Positions 51,321 through 62,562 of a stretch of DNA of 64,000 nucleotides are shown piece after piece. Origin of the DNA: Bolinopsis microptera (Eukaryota; Ctenophora; Tentaculata; Lobata; Bolinopsidae). Below the pieces are notes generated by a model that saw nothing but the letters and a program-made list of their open reading frames with translations, had not been told where the DNA came from and searched no databases. The translations under genes were made by a program, and so were the position numbers. The stretch is taken from assembly GCF_026151205.1 (NCBI RefSeq), contig NC_087073.1:8719411-8783410 (forward strand), read 5' to 3'. Positions within the stretch are counted from its first letter, which is position 1. Each line of letters begins with the position of its first letter.

Positions 51321-51520
51321 AAAACTCTGTCGTAGATCCAAAAGCTAGAATGGCTCCCAAGTAAAATGCTATATTACCTATAAATAAGAATGACAAAATT
51401 TGATGCTATTTTCCTGTCCACTATAAAACCTAGAGCCATACTTGAAAGAAATCCTACAACGATCATCAATGAGTTGAGCAACACGGCCGTACTGAGCGAC
51501 TTTCCATTAAAATCTTTAAT
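51321..51520 (-). pseudogene. Displaced internal fragment of MFS exon 4
   Basis: Minus strand encodes IKDFNGKSLSTAVLLNSLMI, GFLSSMALGFIVDRKI and, after a small change, the NIAFYLGAILAFGSTTEF region. This is the part of exon 4 that copy B lacks. It has no splice sites or start of its own, and sits 3.3 kb upstream of its expected place. Confidence 0.8.
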
Positions 51521-51786
51521 TGAAAGATTAAAGATTAAAACAATAAAATCAAGATCAGTATTTAGCATATAACGAATATTCTGTTAGTCAATAACTACAC
51601 TGTGGTTATTGTAGAGAAAGAAGCATAAAAGAAGCTATTATGGTCGATGCAGATTCGGACCCATGACATACCATACGTATAAATCGTCACCCATTAGCCA
51701 TTACAAAAAGCAATTTAATTAAATCCACAAGTTTATAACGGTCATATCGAAACACTGTCCTTACAACTTTTAGAAAAACAGGATTC

Positions 51787-53589
51787 CTATGAATATTTCA
51801 CCATCGAACTCCAGATAAAGCCGACAGTATTCACCAGACACGCTGCAAGTGCTGTTGCAATCAGAGGAATTTCGCTTGCCCTAGAAACAGTCAATCCGCT
51901 GAGCACAGTTCCCACTGCTTGAGAAATACAGAAGCAGAAGTTGAAAACTGCTGTAGATTGCTCTGCTAAACCGCCCGTCTTCACGCCCCACTTTTCGTAC
52001 ATACCAAATTTACTCATAACGGCTATGTTTAAAACTGCTGCATCCCCAAACCCGACAAGCGCTGAACCTATTTCGAAAGAAGCTGGGAAGGCTAGAAACT
52101 CTGTCGTAGATCCAAAAGCTAGAATAGCTCCCACATAGAATGCTATATTACCTATAAGCATAACAGAATTTGACTTCATTTTCCTGTCTGCTACGAAACC
52201 AAGAGTTATGCTTGAAAGAAATCCAACAACAGTCATCAATGAGCTGAGCAACACGGCCGTACTCAGTGATTTTCCAGTGAACTTTTTTATCCTTTGTGGG
52301 ATAGCATACAAGAGAAGAATGTAAGTAACGTTGTTCAGGAAAACTGCGACATCAGGAACACAAAAAGCCAGTCGTTGAGTCCTACTAGGTTTGTCTTTTA
52401 GACTCTTCCCATTTGTGCTAGGATCTGTACTAGTCGTCGATACTTTGTTTGAAGCCAACACCTCCTTAATCTCCACATTTCTCTGTAATCTGCCAATAAA
52501 TGGGAGGAATAAGATGGGGATAATACCGAAGATAGCGATAAGAAATCCAGTGAGTATCCATCCCCCTGCTATGTAGAGTTGTGTCCCAACAATTACTGCT
52601 ACGATTGTTCCTACATGCATCGATCCACTTATGATAACCATCAATGTCTTCTTATCTGCCAAATACAGATCCACAATCTCTCCCTGGAAGTACTTTGGTA
52701 AATATAAAATATAGCACGGTCGTACCATTTTGGTATATAATCAATTCTTTGCATTGATATTTGAGCCGAGAATTCAATGCATGGTGTTAAAACTGACATG
52801 TATGTTTAATGTTTATCCAAGCCGCACACGCATGCGTATAGGCGTACATAATTTAAACCATTTATTTTATGCCGTTCATAATTTTGGTACATTAGTTGTG
52901 AATCTCAATATATAAATATAATGATTAAATAACTCACCTGGACGATCACAAAGAAAAGTCCAGCAAAAACGCCCTGTAAAGCTCTGGTAACTCCAATAAC
53001 AGTAAACACAAGCGTTCCTTCCGGATTCTTCTCCACCATTGCATCTACTGCAGCCATTACGAAGTAGCACAAAATGTTGCCCGAAATAAGGATTAAACAT
53101 CTTTTTGTAAGTTGAATCTTTCTGAAGCCAGGGAGGATAGTGGAAATGTAAGGGCTGATAGCTTGGGTGATAACCATTGTTGATATGACTAAAGTACCTG
53201 TTCAGAGAAATGTGCTGTCAAAACATTTTAACATTGTGGGAATACTTTCTTGATCATTTGTAATGAAACTGTTGCAAGTGTGATTGAGTGAAATTTTAAC
53301 ATATCGCTGATATGTTAGTGTTTTAGATGGTACTCACCAAACGTTTTATTCAGGCCATTCTCTGTTAGAAAATCTATGTAAAATCCAGCCGTGTAATTTC
53401 TTGCTATGAAAACAGTTCCACTTCCAAAACAGGCAAATAGGACAATCAAAGCTAGTTGACAGCTTGTTATTTTTTAGCATCTCCTGCAGGACTTATTCTG
53501 TCCGAAGGTTTACTGTTATTAGATTCCAACTCCAGAATTCCAACTGCAGCGTTGTTTGCTACAACATAATCATTATTGTCTCCATCCAT
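51787..53589 (-). pseudogene. MFS-like transporter, tandem copy C, one-base frameshift in exon 1
   Basis: Exons 53589-53338 (no intron 1), 53197-52938, 52683-51787. Exons 2-3 are fully open, and exon 3 encodes the same 12-TM protein as copy E (GEIVDLYLADKKTLMVIISG onward, ending SSMVKYS). Exon 1 has lost one base near 53,472: the copies with AAAAAGATAACA here read AAAAAATAACA, giving an immediate stop after GDAKK. Everything else, including the canonical GT donors, is intact, so it is a very recent pseudogene or a sequencing error in a homopolymer. Confidence 0.75.
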
Positions 53590-54883
53590 CACTTCCAGTT
53601 ATCAACGAAAAAGTAGTAACTACAGACCACTGCTTTAATCGAAACGTTCCCGTAAGGAAATGATAAGAAAGTAAGAACGAACGAAAAAATGAAATTGCAA
53701 AGAATCAGCAACCAGTTTGCTGATAAGATTTGAGTTACACAATCTTATCACTGTTTAATTAATTACATTATTATTTATCCGTTCAAAATTCGACACCGAA
53801 AGGACCACGCCAACATATAATACATATTATATTATGTTGTAAATTATAAATATCTAATTGGTCCTACAAATTAATAAGAATAAAACCAATGTTCTTCGTT
53901 TTTGAACACAGTGAGCTGGACGCCCAATTCACAAAACAATGTTCGCTAATTGAAGATTAAAAGTGGGTCGCTGCACAACAATAAAATCAAGATCAGTGTT
54001 TCTCAGTGCCGGCAGTAAAATAGTGAAATAGGCTCGGAATTTCGATGTTCGTAAATTAATTATGTCGCGTGAAATGGATATGTAAAGATCCAGACACTGC
54101 AATATAAACAGTGTTAAATTCACTCATCTGGGAAAATGTACGGGGTGCAAAGATCACGGCATACCGCCAAAGTCATCATTCCTGCGAATTTTTCACTTAC
54201 AATCATATAATAAAGATTTTTAATCAAATCAGTTGATTTCATATTTTTTGCCAGCTTAGATTCACATACAGCAAAATATTTTCATCATCAGTTCCAAAAG
54301 AGATGAGACCCGTATGGCGTATATCTTGATCCATCTGTGTTAGGAAAATCTGAACCACTGGTTCTCGGTATGAAAGGTCTCAATTATTGCTGAATTACGC
54401 CTCTAGTCGTTGCGGCAAATCGTTCTGTGTGGTATCGGGAAATAGCGAATAGTTCAATTCCCTCAGTTTTAAATAACTTTCAAATTAACATAGTTTATGA
54501 AGTAACTGTCGACTGTCAAGTATAGTTTATCATAGTACATATTAATATCATAGGGCCCTTGGCCAAACTGTATAATAATTAATATTGTGATTAATTGATA
54601 TTTACATTTTTATGGTATTGACATTACTATCCGCCAGTAATTTTTAAATTCGAGATCATGAAACAGTTAAACCAGTGATCAAATTGAGATAAACTTTGAA
54701 AATAACAGTATCATCAAAATATAGAATAAATATTAAATATGAACCTTCTGTTGCTTAAAAATAGTAAAACAAAAACCAACAAATCTGTCGTTCAATAGAA
54801 AGTCGGGAAATACTACACAACATCATAATGAGATTATTGTTAGTCATTCTTACGTTTTTGGAGCGGGGGCAAGTTTGTGACTA
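53590..54883. other. 5' flank of copy C and spacer before copy D
   Basis: Non-coding. It is the uninterrupted version of the array spacer and serves as the empty-site reference for the LINE fragment at 46,305-46,928. No separate gene seen. Confidence 0.7.
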
Positions 54884-56666
54884 TCATTTGACCAGCATGC
54901 AAAAGATAAAGCCCACAGTATTCACCAGACAAGCTGCAACTGCTACTCCAATAGCAGGAATTTCACTTGCTCTAGTGAGAGTAAGGCCACTGAGAACAAC
55001 GCCAACAACCTGAGACATGCAAAAGAAAAGGTTGAAAACTGCTGTAGATCGCTCAGCCAAACCATTTGTTTTCACTCCCCACTTTTCGAACAAACTGAAT
55101 TTGCTCATAACAGCTATGTTTAAAACTGCCGCATCTCCAAATCCCAGAAGCACAGAGCCTATTTCAAAGGAAGCCGGGAACACCAGAAAATCTGTCGTTG
55201 ACCCAAAAGCTAGAACGGCTCCCAAGTAAAATGCTATATTACCTATAAGCATGACAGTATTTGCCCTTATTTTCCTGTCTGCTATAAATCCAAGGGCTGT
55301 ACTCGAAAGAAATGCAACAACGATCATCAATGAGCTGAGTAAGACAGCTGTACTCAGTGACTTACCATTGAACTCTTTTAATCTTGGTGGAATAGAATAC
55401 AGGAGGATAATGTAAACACTGTTATTCAGGAAGACGGCGACATCAGGAACAAAGAAAACCAGTTGTTGACTTCTGCTTGGTTTGTCTTTTAAAATGCGTC
55501 CATTTCCGTTCCCTTCATGTTCAGTCGTTGTCGACAATACTCGATTTGTAGCCGCCCCAGTCTCCACCATTCGTTGTATTCTTCCGATGAATGGGAGGAG
55601 TAGGATGGGAATGATATCAAAGATAGCGATAAGAAATCCTGTTAGCATCCATCCTCCCGATATGTATAGTTCGGCGCCAACAATTACTGCTATGATAATC
55701 CCTACATGCATCGATCCACTTATGAAAACCATCAATGTCTTCTTATCTGCCAAATACAAATCCACGATCTCTCCCTGAAGTAAATATTATGAAATTATCA
55801 ACATTTTTGTTATAAATTTGCATTCAGACCTAAAATCCTGATTGAGATGGATCCTTCATTTAATCTGCAACTACATACAATATAGGAGTTAGTAATCAAA
55901 CTCGCCTGTACAGTCACAAAGAAGAGTCCAGCACAGAAACCTTGTAAAGCTCTGCTAACTCCAATAACAGTGAATACAAGCGCTCCTCTTGGTTCCAATT
56001 TTACCATTACATCTACTGCAGCCATTACGAAGTAGCACAAAATGTTGCCCGTAATGAGCATCAAACATCTTTTTGTAAGTGGAATCTTTCTGAAGCCAGG
56101 GAAGATAGTGGAAATGTAGGGGCTGATAGCTTGGGTGATGACCATTACTACTATAGCTATAGTACCTGTCAGGAGAAAGTAACGGTCAAAACATTTTATA
56201 TTTTTTCACTGAAACTTTTACAGTATGACTTTGTGTTTAGAGGTCGATTACGAAAATGTTTACGATGCTTACCAAACGTTTTATTCAGGCTATTCTCTGT
56301 TAGAAAATCTATGTAAAACCCAGCCGTGTAATTTCTTGCTATGAAAACAGTTCCATTTCCAAAACAGGCAAATATGACAATCAAAGCTAGTTGATAATTT
56401 GTTATCTTTTTAGCATCTCCTGGGGGATAATTATCTCATTAAAGTCAGCTTACGGCTTAAACCTTACTTTGTAAACATGAAATGAGTTATATCTAAATAG
56501 AAGCTGAAGTAAAGTTGACAAATTGCATTACTTAATAAAAAGGTTAACCTTTAGTATCTCCTGGAGGACTTATTCTGTCCGAGGGTTTACTGTTATTAGG
56601 TTCCAACTCCAGAACTCCAACTGCAGCGTTGTTTGCTACTACAACATCATTATTGTCTCCATCCAT
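54884..56666 (-). CDS. MFS-like 12-TM transporter, tandem copy D, four exons, 471 residues
   Basis: Exons 56666-56549, 56419-56273, 56165-55906, 55774-54884; all phases fit and no disruption was seen. The protein differs from copy A at only a handful of positions (for example LKEF for IKEF and GLTL for GFTL), and introns 2 and 3 are almost the same base for base. It shares copy A's GC donor after VTVQ (GCGAGT) and the bordered intron 1 (here GGAGATACTAAA on the upstream side). Features otherwise as in copy A: short acidic N-terminus, about 12 membrane segments, motif A-like GFIADRK. Substrate unknown. Confidence 0.85.
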
Positions 56667-56896
56667 CACTTCCAGTTATCAACGGAAAAGTAGTTACAGA
56701 CCACTGCTTTAATCGAAATCACAAAGAAATTTTCGCTGATTGAAGATTAAAAGTGGGCAGCTGAAGACACAGCAATAAAATCAAGATCAGTGTAGCATAT
56801 AACAATTACTTCACTGTGCTTGATCACTGATGCTTGCGAAGTTGCTGTGATTTGTTTCTGATTGAAATCCGTTTGTTTAACAGTATATAACAGTAG
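56667..56896. other. 5' flank of MFS copy D
   Basis: Duplicated upstream flank, cut short at about 56,800 relative to other copies. No gene. Confidence 0.6.
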
Positions 56897-58056
56897 ACCC
56901 GGGTATGCCTATGGCGACAATTAAGGCCACAGGGGGGGGGGGGTTCCGAGGTCGAAAAAACGTTTTTTGCCAGTTGGCAGACCACGTACTATCTGACGCT
57001 TGCACACCACCCTTAGCCCCCCAGAGCGCCTAGTTTGTCGTAAAATTGAGGTTAACTATTGCCTTTTTAATCAGTTAACCTCACAAATAACTACTAGTTC
57101 TTAACATTTTGTTGCTCTCATCACAAGTTAAACTTATCAATGGGCATCAATTGGCCATCCAATGTGAACAGAACTATTATATGTCCTTTATTTGTTGGAA
57201 AATAGAGGTTAACATATTTTCTCAGAATCAGTCTTTTGACTCTCCTGAACAATTTATTTATCACCTCAAAAACCTATCTTCTCCTAGAGCTTTTATACAT
57301 TTCACCTCAAATTTGGAACTTATGTTCCTGACATAAATTTAAAAGTTTGTTATGTAACGATTGTTGTAATTTTGCTCCTAACTCTTTATAGGAGGTTAAC
57401 CATTTTAAATTTTGTAACCCGCACTCATGGTTAACCTCATATCTCAGCTTTGGAGCAAGATATCATAAATCGTTACATAACAAAAACTCAAAATACCTTG
57501 AAGAACATTGTTGCCAAGTTACAAGGTTCTAAGTCATAAACTGAAAAATAAGATAGATTTTGAACACAATTTCATTTAAAGTTTTCATTAAACAATAGAA
57601 TTACAGGTAAACCTCAAAATTCAACGCGCGATATCTTCAAATAGGAAACTTTGTTTTCGGTAAGGACAAAAGCATTTGAAAATTTAGATCAAGCTCTACA
57701 ACATATCTCAAAATCTCAAAATTGACCTCAGACCCATCCCCCCCCCCCTGTGGCCTTAACCCCCCAACATTTGACCCCCGACAATGGACCCCCGACAATT
57801 GACCACAGTGTAATTACATATGGGGTCAATTGTCGGGGGATCAATTGTCGGGGGGTCAATGGTTGTACTAAGCCCTAGATTTCGCGACAATTGACCCCAG
57901 TGTAATTACATAGGGGTCAATTGTCGAATGTCGTGGGATCAATTGTTGGGGGGTCAATTGTCGTACTAAACCCTAGATTTCGCGACAATTGACCACAGTG
58001 TAATTACATACTCATAGGGGGTCAATTGTCGGGGGGTCAATTGTCGCGGTACCGGT
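56897..58056. mobile_element. Candidate non-autonomous element with nested inverted repeats
   Basis: Outer ends resemble each other as inverted repeats (CCGGGTATGCC...GCGACAATT at the left, AATTGTCGCGGTACCGG at the right). Inside lies a second pair, TTAAGGCCACAGGGGGGGGG at 56,921-56,943 and its complement at 57,736-57,759. The right end (57,757-58,050) is built from about three units, each an inverted pair CGACAATTGACC and GGTCAATTGTCG around CAGTGTAATTACATA. The 800-bp core has no convincing ORF. It is absent from the other array spacers. Confidence 0.55.
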
Positions 58057-58464
58057 CTAAAAACTGCGTACAGCTCTTTCATTGCCCCCTTTTGTTTGGC
58101 TTCCACCTTCGATCTTTTTTCTTAGGTTGCTCAGCTTGTGATTTTTATAATTAAATGTTACATTCTCTATCATTTGTAAGAATTACTGTTGTTTTTAACC
58201 ATGTTCCTTTTTTGTTGGCTAGAGATGTAATTTTATTTACGAAGATATCACCTACTTAATGCCGTTTCATTGCTTATCCAATTTAACAACTAAATGAAAC
58301 TACTATTCAGGAGAAAACAGTCGATCGGGATTGGGACCCATGACATTCCATAAGTATAAATCGTCACTCATAAGCCATTACAAAAAGCAATTTAAATTTT
58401 AAATCCACAAGTTTATAACGGTCATATCGATAACACTGTCCTTAGAAAAACAGGATTCCAATGA
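58057..58464. other. 3' flank of MFS copy E
   Basis: Non-coding. Its last part matches the spacer before copy C (51,650-51,786). Confidence 0.6.
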
Positions 58465-60265
58465 CTATTTCACCATAGAACTCCAGATAAAGCCGACAGT
58501 ATTCACCAGACACGCTGCAAGTGCTGTTGCAATCAGAGGAATTTCGCTTGCCCTAGAAACAGTCAATCCGCTGAGCACAGTTCCAACTGCTTGAGAAATA
58601 CAGAAGCAGAAGTTGAAAACTGCTGTAGATTGCTCTGCTAAACCGTCCGTCTTCACGCCCCACTTTTCGTACATACCAAATTTACTCATAACGGCTATGT
58701 TTGAAACTGCTGCAGCACCGAACCCGACAAGCGCTGAACCTATTTCGAAAGAAGCCGGGAAGGCTAGAAACTCTGTCGTAGATCCAAAAGCTAAAATGGC
58801 TCCCACATAGAATGCTATATTACCTATAAGCATAACAGAATTTGACTTCATTTTCCTGTCTGCTACGAAACCAAGAGTTATGTTTGTAAGAAATCCAACA
58901 ACAATCGTCAATGAGCTGATCAGCACGGCTGTGCTCAGTGATTTTCCAGTGAACTTTTTTATTCTTTGTGGGATAGCGTACAAGAGAAGAATGTAAGAAA
59001 CGTTGTTCAGGAAAACTGCGACATCAGGAACACAGAAAGCCAGTCGTTGACTCCTACTAGGTTTGTCTTTTAGACTCTCTCCATTTGTGCTAGGATCTGT
59101 ACTAGTCGTCGATACTTTGTTTGAAGCCAACACCTCCTCATTCTCCATATTTTTCTGTATTCTGCCAATAAATGGGAGGAATAAGATGGGGATGATACCG
59201 AAGATAGCGATAAGGAATCCAGTGAGCATCCATCCCCCTGCTATGTAGAGTTGTGTCCCAACAATGAATGCTACGATTGTTCCTACATGCATCGATCCAC
59301 TTATGATAACCATCAATGTCTTCTTATCTGCCAAATACAGATCCACAATCTCTCCCTGGAAGTACTTTGGTAAATATAAAATATAGCACGGTCGTACCAT
59401 TTTGGTAGATCAATTGTTTGCATTGATATTTGAGCCGAGAATTCAATGCATGATGTTAAAACTGACATGTATGTTTAATGTTTATCCAAGCTGCACGCGC
59501 ATGCTTATTATAGGCGTACGTAACATAAACCATTAATTTGATGCCGTTCATAATTTTGGTGCATAAGTTGTAAATCTCAATATATAAATATAATGATTAA
59601 GTAACTCACCTGGACGATCACAAAGAAAAGTCCAGCAAAAACGCCCTGTAAAGCTCTGCTAACTCCAATAACAGTAAACACAAGCGCTCCTTCCGGATTC
59701 TTCTCTACCATTACATCAACTGCAGCCATTACGAAGTAACACAAAATGTTGCCCGTAATGAGCATCAAACATCTTTTTGTAAGTTGAATCTTTCTGAAGC
59801 CAGGTAGGATAGTAGAAATGTAAGGGCTGAAAGCTTGGGTGATAACCATTGTTGATATGGCTAAGGTACCTGTTCAAAGAAATGAACTATCAAAACATTT
59901 TAACTTTGTGGGAGTACTTTCTTGATAATTTGTAATGGAACTGAAAGTGTGATTGAGTGACATTTTAAAGATCACATATTGCTGATATGTTAGTGTTTTA
60001 ATTGATACTCACCAAACGTTTTATTGAGGCTATTATCTGTTAAAAAATCTATGTAAAATCCAGCCGTGTAATTTCTTGCTATGAAAACAGTTGTACTTCC
60101 AAAACAGGCAAATAGGACAATCAAAGCTAGTTGACAGCTTGTTATCTTTTTAGCATCTCCTGGAGGACTTATTCTGTCCGAGGGTTTACTGTTATTAGGT
60201 TCCAGCTCCAGAACTCCAACTGCAGCGTTGTTTGCTACTACATAATCATTATTGTCTCCATCCAT
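58465..60265 (-). CDS. MFS-like 12-TM transporter, tandem copy E, three exons, 467 residues
   Basis: Exons 60265-60013, 59869-59610, 59355-58465; phases fit and the frame is open. Exon 1 is the fusion of exons 1 and 2 of copies A, B and D: it reads SPPGDAKKITSCQL without interruption, so intron 1 is absent. The donor after VIVQ is canonical GTGAGT. The protein is closest to copy C (shared LASNKVSTTSTDPSTNG in the central loop and SSMVK at the end). About 12 hydrophobic segments and the loop GFVADRKMKSN are present. Substrate unknown. Start Met is taken by homology with copies A and D. Confidence 0.85.
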
Positions 60266-60520
60266 CACTACCAGTTATATACGGAAAAGTTGTTACAGAT
60301 CACTGCTTTAATCGAAACGTTACCGTAAGGAAATGATAAGAACGAATAAAAAAATTAAATTGCAAAGAATCAGCAACCAGTTTTTGAGTTACACAATCTT
60401 ATTCTTATCACTGTTTAATTAATAAAATTGTTATTTATCCGTTCAAAATTCGACACCGAAAGGACCACGCCAACAACATATAATACATATTATATTATTT
60501 GTAAATTATAAATATCTAAT

Positions 60521-62296
60521 CACAATGCTGGCAAGCATGACCGTGCCTCTTATATTCACAATACTATTTACCCCCTTTACTATTTACCCCCCTTTACTAT
60601 TTACCCCCTTTATTATTTACCCCCTTTACTATTTACCCCCTTTACTTTTATAGCCCCTTTACTATTATACCCCCTTTACTGTTATACCCCGTTATTGTTT
60701 TTCAGGCATTAAGACTCGTCGAAAGTAGTTGAGCAGGTATATTTAAGTTCAAATCATTCTAATTCAATGTTAAAGATGACAGGAATAATAAATAGTTGTG
60801 TGGAGGTTTTTAAGAAATTTGCGCAAAATACGCGCCAGCATGTTATACGAAATTCGGTAAAAAACCCAAAATCGCAGTATTCAGGTGCCTTAAAAACCAT
60901 GTTAAAATTGAGTTAGAGATTTGAAACTTTGCAGGGCGTCTAGACGTTGACCAAATCGACTGTTAAAAAAATTTCGTGTTTCAGGAGTATCGGGAAGTGG
61001 GAACCCCTGTTTCTGGAACCCCTGTTTTACGACAGATTGTCGGGACATATATTATGTACATACATACATATATTCATTATTCAGGGATAGACGCTTTGCC
61101 AGTCAATTATAGGTTATATTCAGATGTCCGTAGATTCAGAATATTTAAAGATACAGCCATCTCGGACCACAGGTCTTGAAGATAATTGTTTAGACTTTAG
61201 TTTACATTATGTTAAAAAGTAATTCAACGTCATTATCACCACTTGATGACGTCATCAAGTTAACCATTTTTAAAACTTGATTTTTCACAAAGTAATCACT
61301 TTTAAAATCGATTTTACGCCATTAAGGAGTAATTTTATTCAAAATTTGGGGGCATATTGAAGTTAGATAATTGTTTTTAAGCATTCTGAAAATCTACCGG
61401 AAAGTTTTTCTAGCTTGCTCCTTCATTTCGATATTCGCTATTGAAGTTAGTATTTTTTTAAAGAATAATGTTATAAAAACGCTAATTTTACGTTCTAGTA
61501 TTCTCTGGTGTTGCACCATCCCTTGGGTTGTGGAGCTCAATTTTGCTTCTTAAAGGTTTAAATTGTGTCATAGGCTAGTTTTAAAGTTAAAAGTCGAAAA
61601 GTTGCACACGTGGGGCCACGCCCAAATTGATAGAAAATTGCTAAAATCACTGAAAATTGCTGTTTTCACCAATTTCTGTCAACTTTGGAGTGCCGTTGTG
61701 ATTACAGTTCTTCTTGAAATACTTTGAAACTTTTCATAATTTCATGCTTATCAAACTATATATAAAACACCAACATGCAAAAATTCACGGTAATTCAATA
61801 TTGGATGCGCACGCAACTTCCGCTCAAGGTTTGCACGTGCGAAAGGTGAACATTTTGCTCATTCGTGATTTTGAACAAATTCTGCTTTGCCACGACAGTT
61901 CAATGTCATTATATATGAATTTAATGCCAACTTGAATGAGTATAAAGTGGCATATTCAGTCAGTGATCGACCGATATGCTTACCTAAACACAAGGAAATG
62001 TTTTTAAAGGAAAAAGTTCGAAATCGTTGAAACTTCCTCCTTATTAATGAAGATATCAGTTTATATTTCGACTTTATAAAGTACCCTGACATTATAATCA
62101 AAAAGAGATGATATTTGACCAAAACCCATAATCATGGGTAGAGTGGACCGCTGCCAGTGTCTCTCTGCTCTCTTTCCCAAACAAAAGGAAATGATATTAA
62201 TTTGATTGACCGTTCTCAAATGCAAAATGATACCGCGAGAATGAAATCGGTCGCTCGCTTTTCCCATGAAATTTATTATGGGAAAGTTTATTGTCA
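60521..62296. mobile_element. 1.78-kb insertion of unknown class in the flank of MFS copy E
   Basis: The array flank reads TAAATATCTAATTGGTCCTAC without a break at 51,090 and 53,850. Here CTAAT and TTGGTCC are separated by 1.78 kb, with AAT at both edges. The insert starts with the minisatellite at 60,561, has a short patch (about 61,085-61,180) that reads SDVRRFRIFKDTAISDHRS, reminiscent of the end of a LINE endonuclease, and no long ORF. No inverted ends seen. Class unknown. Confidence 0.5.
60561..60690. repeat. Minisatellite of ACTATTTACCCCCTTT
   Basis: About eight imperfect 16-17 bp units; the last ones drift to ACTATTATACCCCCTTT. Inside the 1.78-kb insertion. Confidence 0.9.
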
Positions 62297-62562
62297 AATT
62301 GGTCCTACAAATTAATAAGAATTAAAACCAATGTTCTTCGTTTTTGAACACAGTGAGCTGGACGCCCAATTCACAAAACTATGTTCGCTAATTGAAGATT
62401 AAAAGTGGGCCGATGCACAACAATAAAATCAAGATCAGTGTTTCTGAGAAACACTGACCTTCATTTTATTGTTGAAACTTTTTTACTGAGAAACTTTCTC
62501 AGTGCTGGCATTAATTATGTCGCGTGAAATGGATACGTAAAGATCCAGACACTGCAATACAA
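62297..62562. repeat. Orphan piece of the MFS array 5' flank
   Basis: Matches 51,110-51,320 and 53,865-54,100 (GAACACAGTGAGCTGGACGC and onward). Near 62,430-62,475 it contains an inverted duplication: TCAGTGTTTCT is followed by AGAAACACTGA and then ATTTTATTGTTG, the complement of upstream CAACAATAAAAT. It ends abruptly at GACACTGCAATAC. Confidence 0.8.

Noticed and set aside
57109-57336. 75-codon ORF inside the 56,897-58,056 element
   Set aside because: No recognisable domain and no codon pattern; open frames of this size are common in such sequence.
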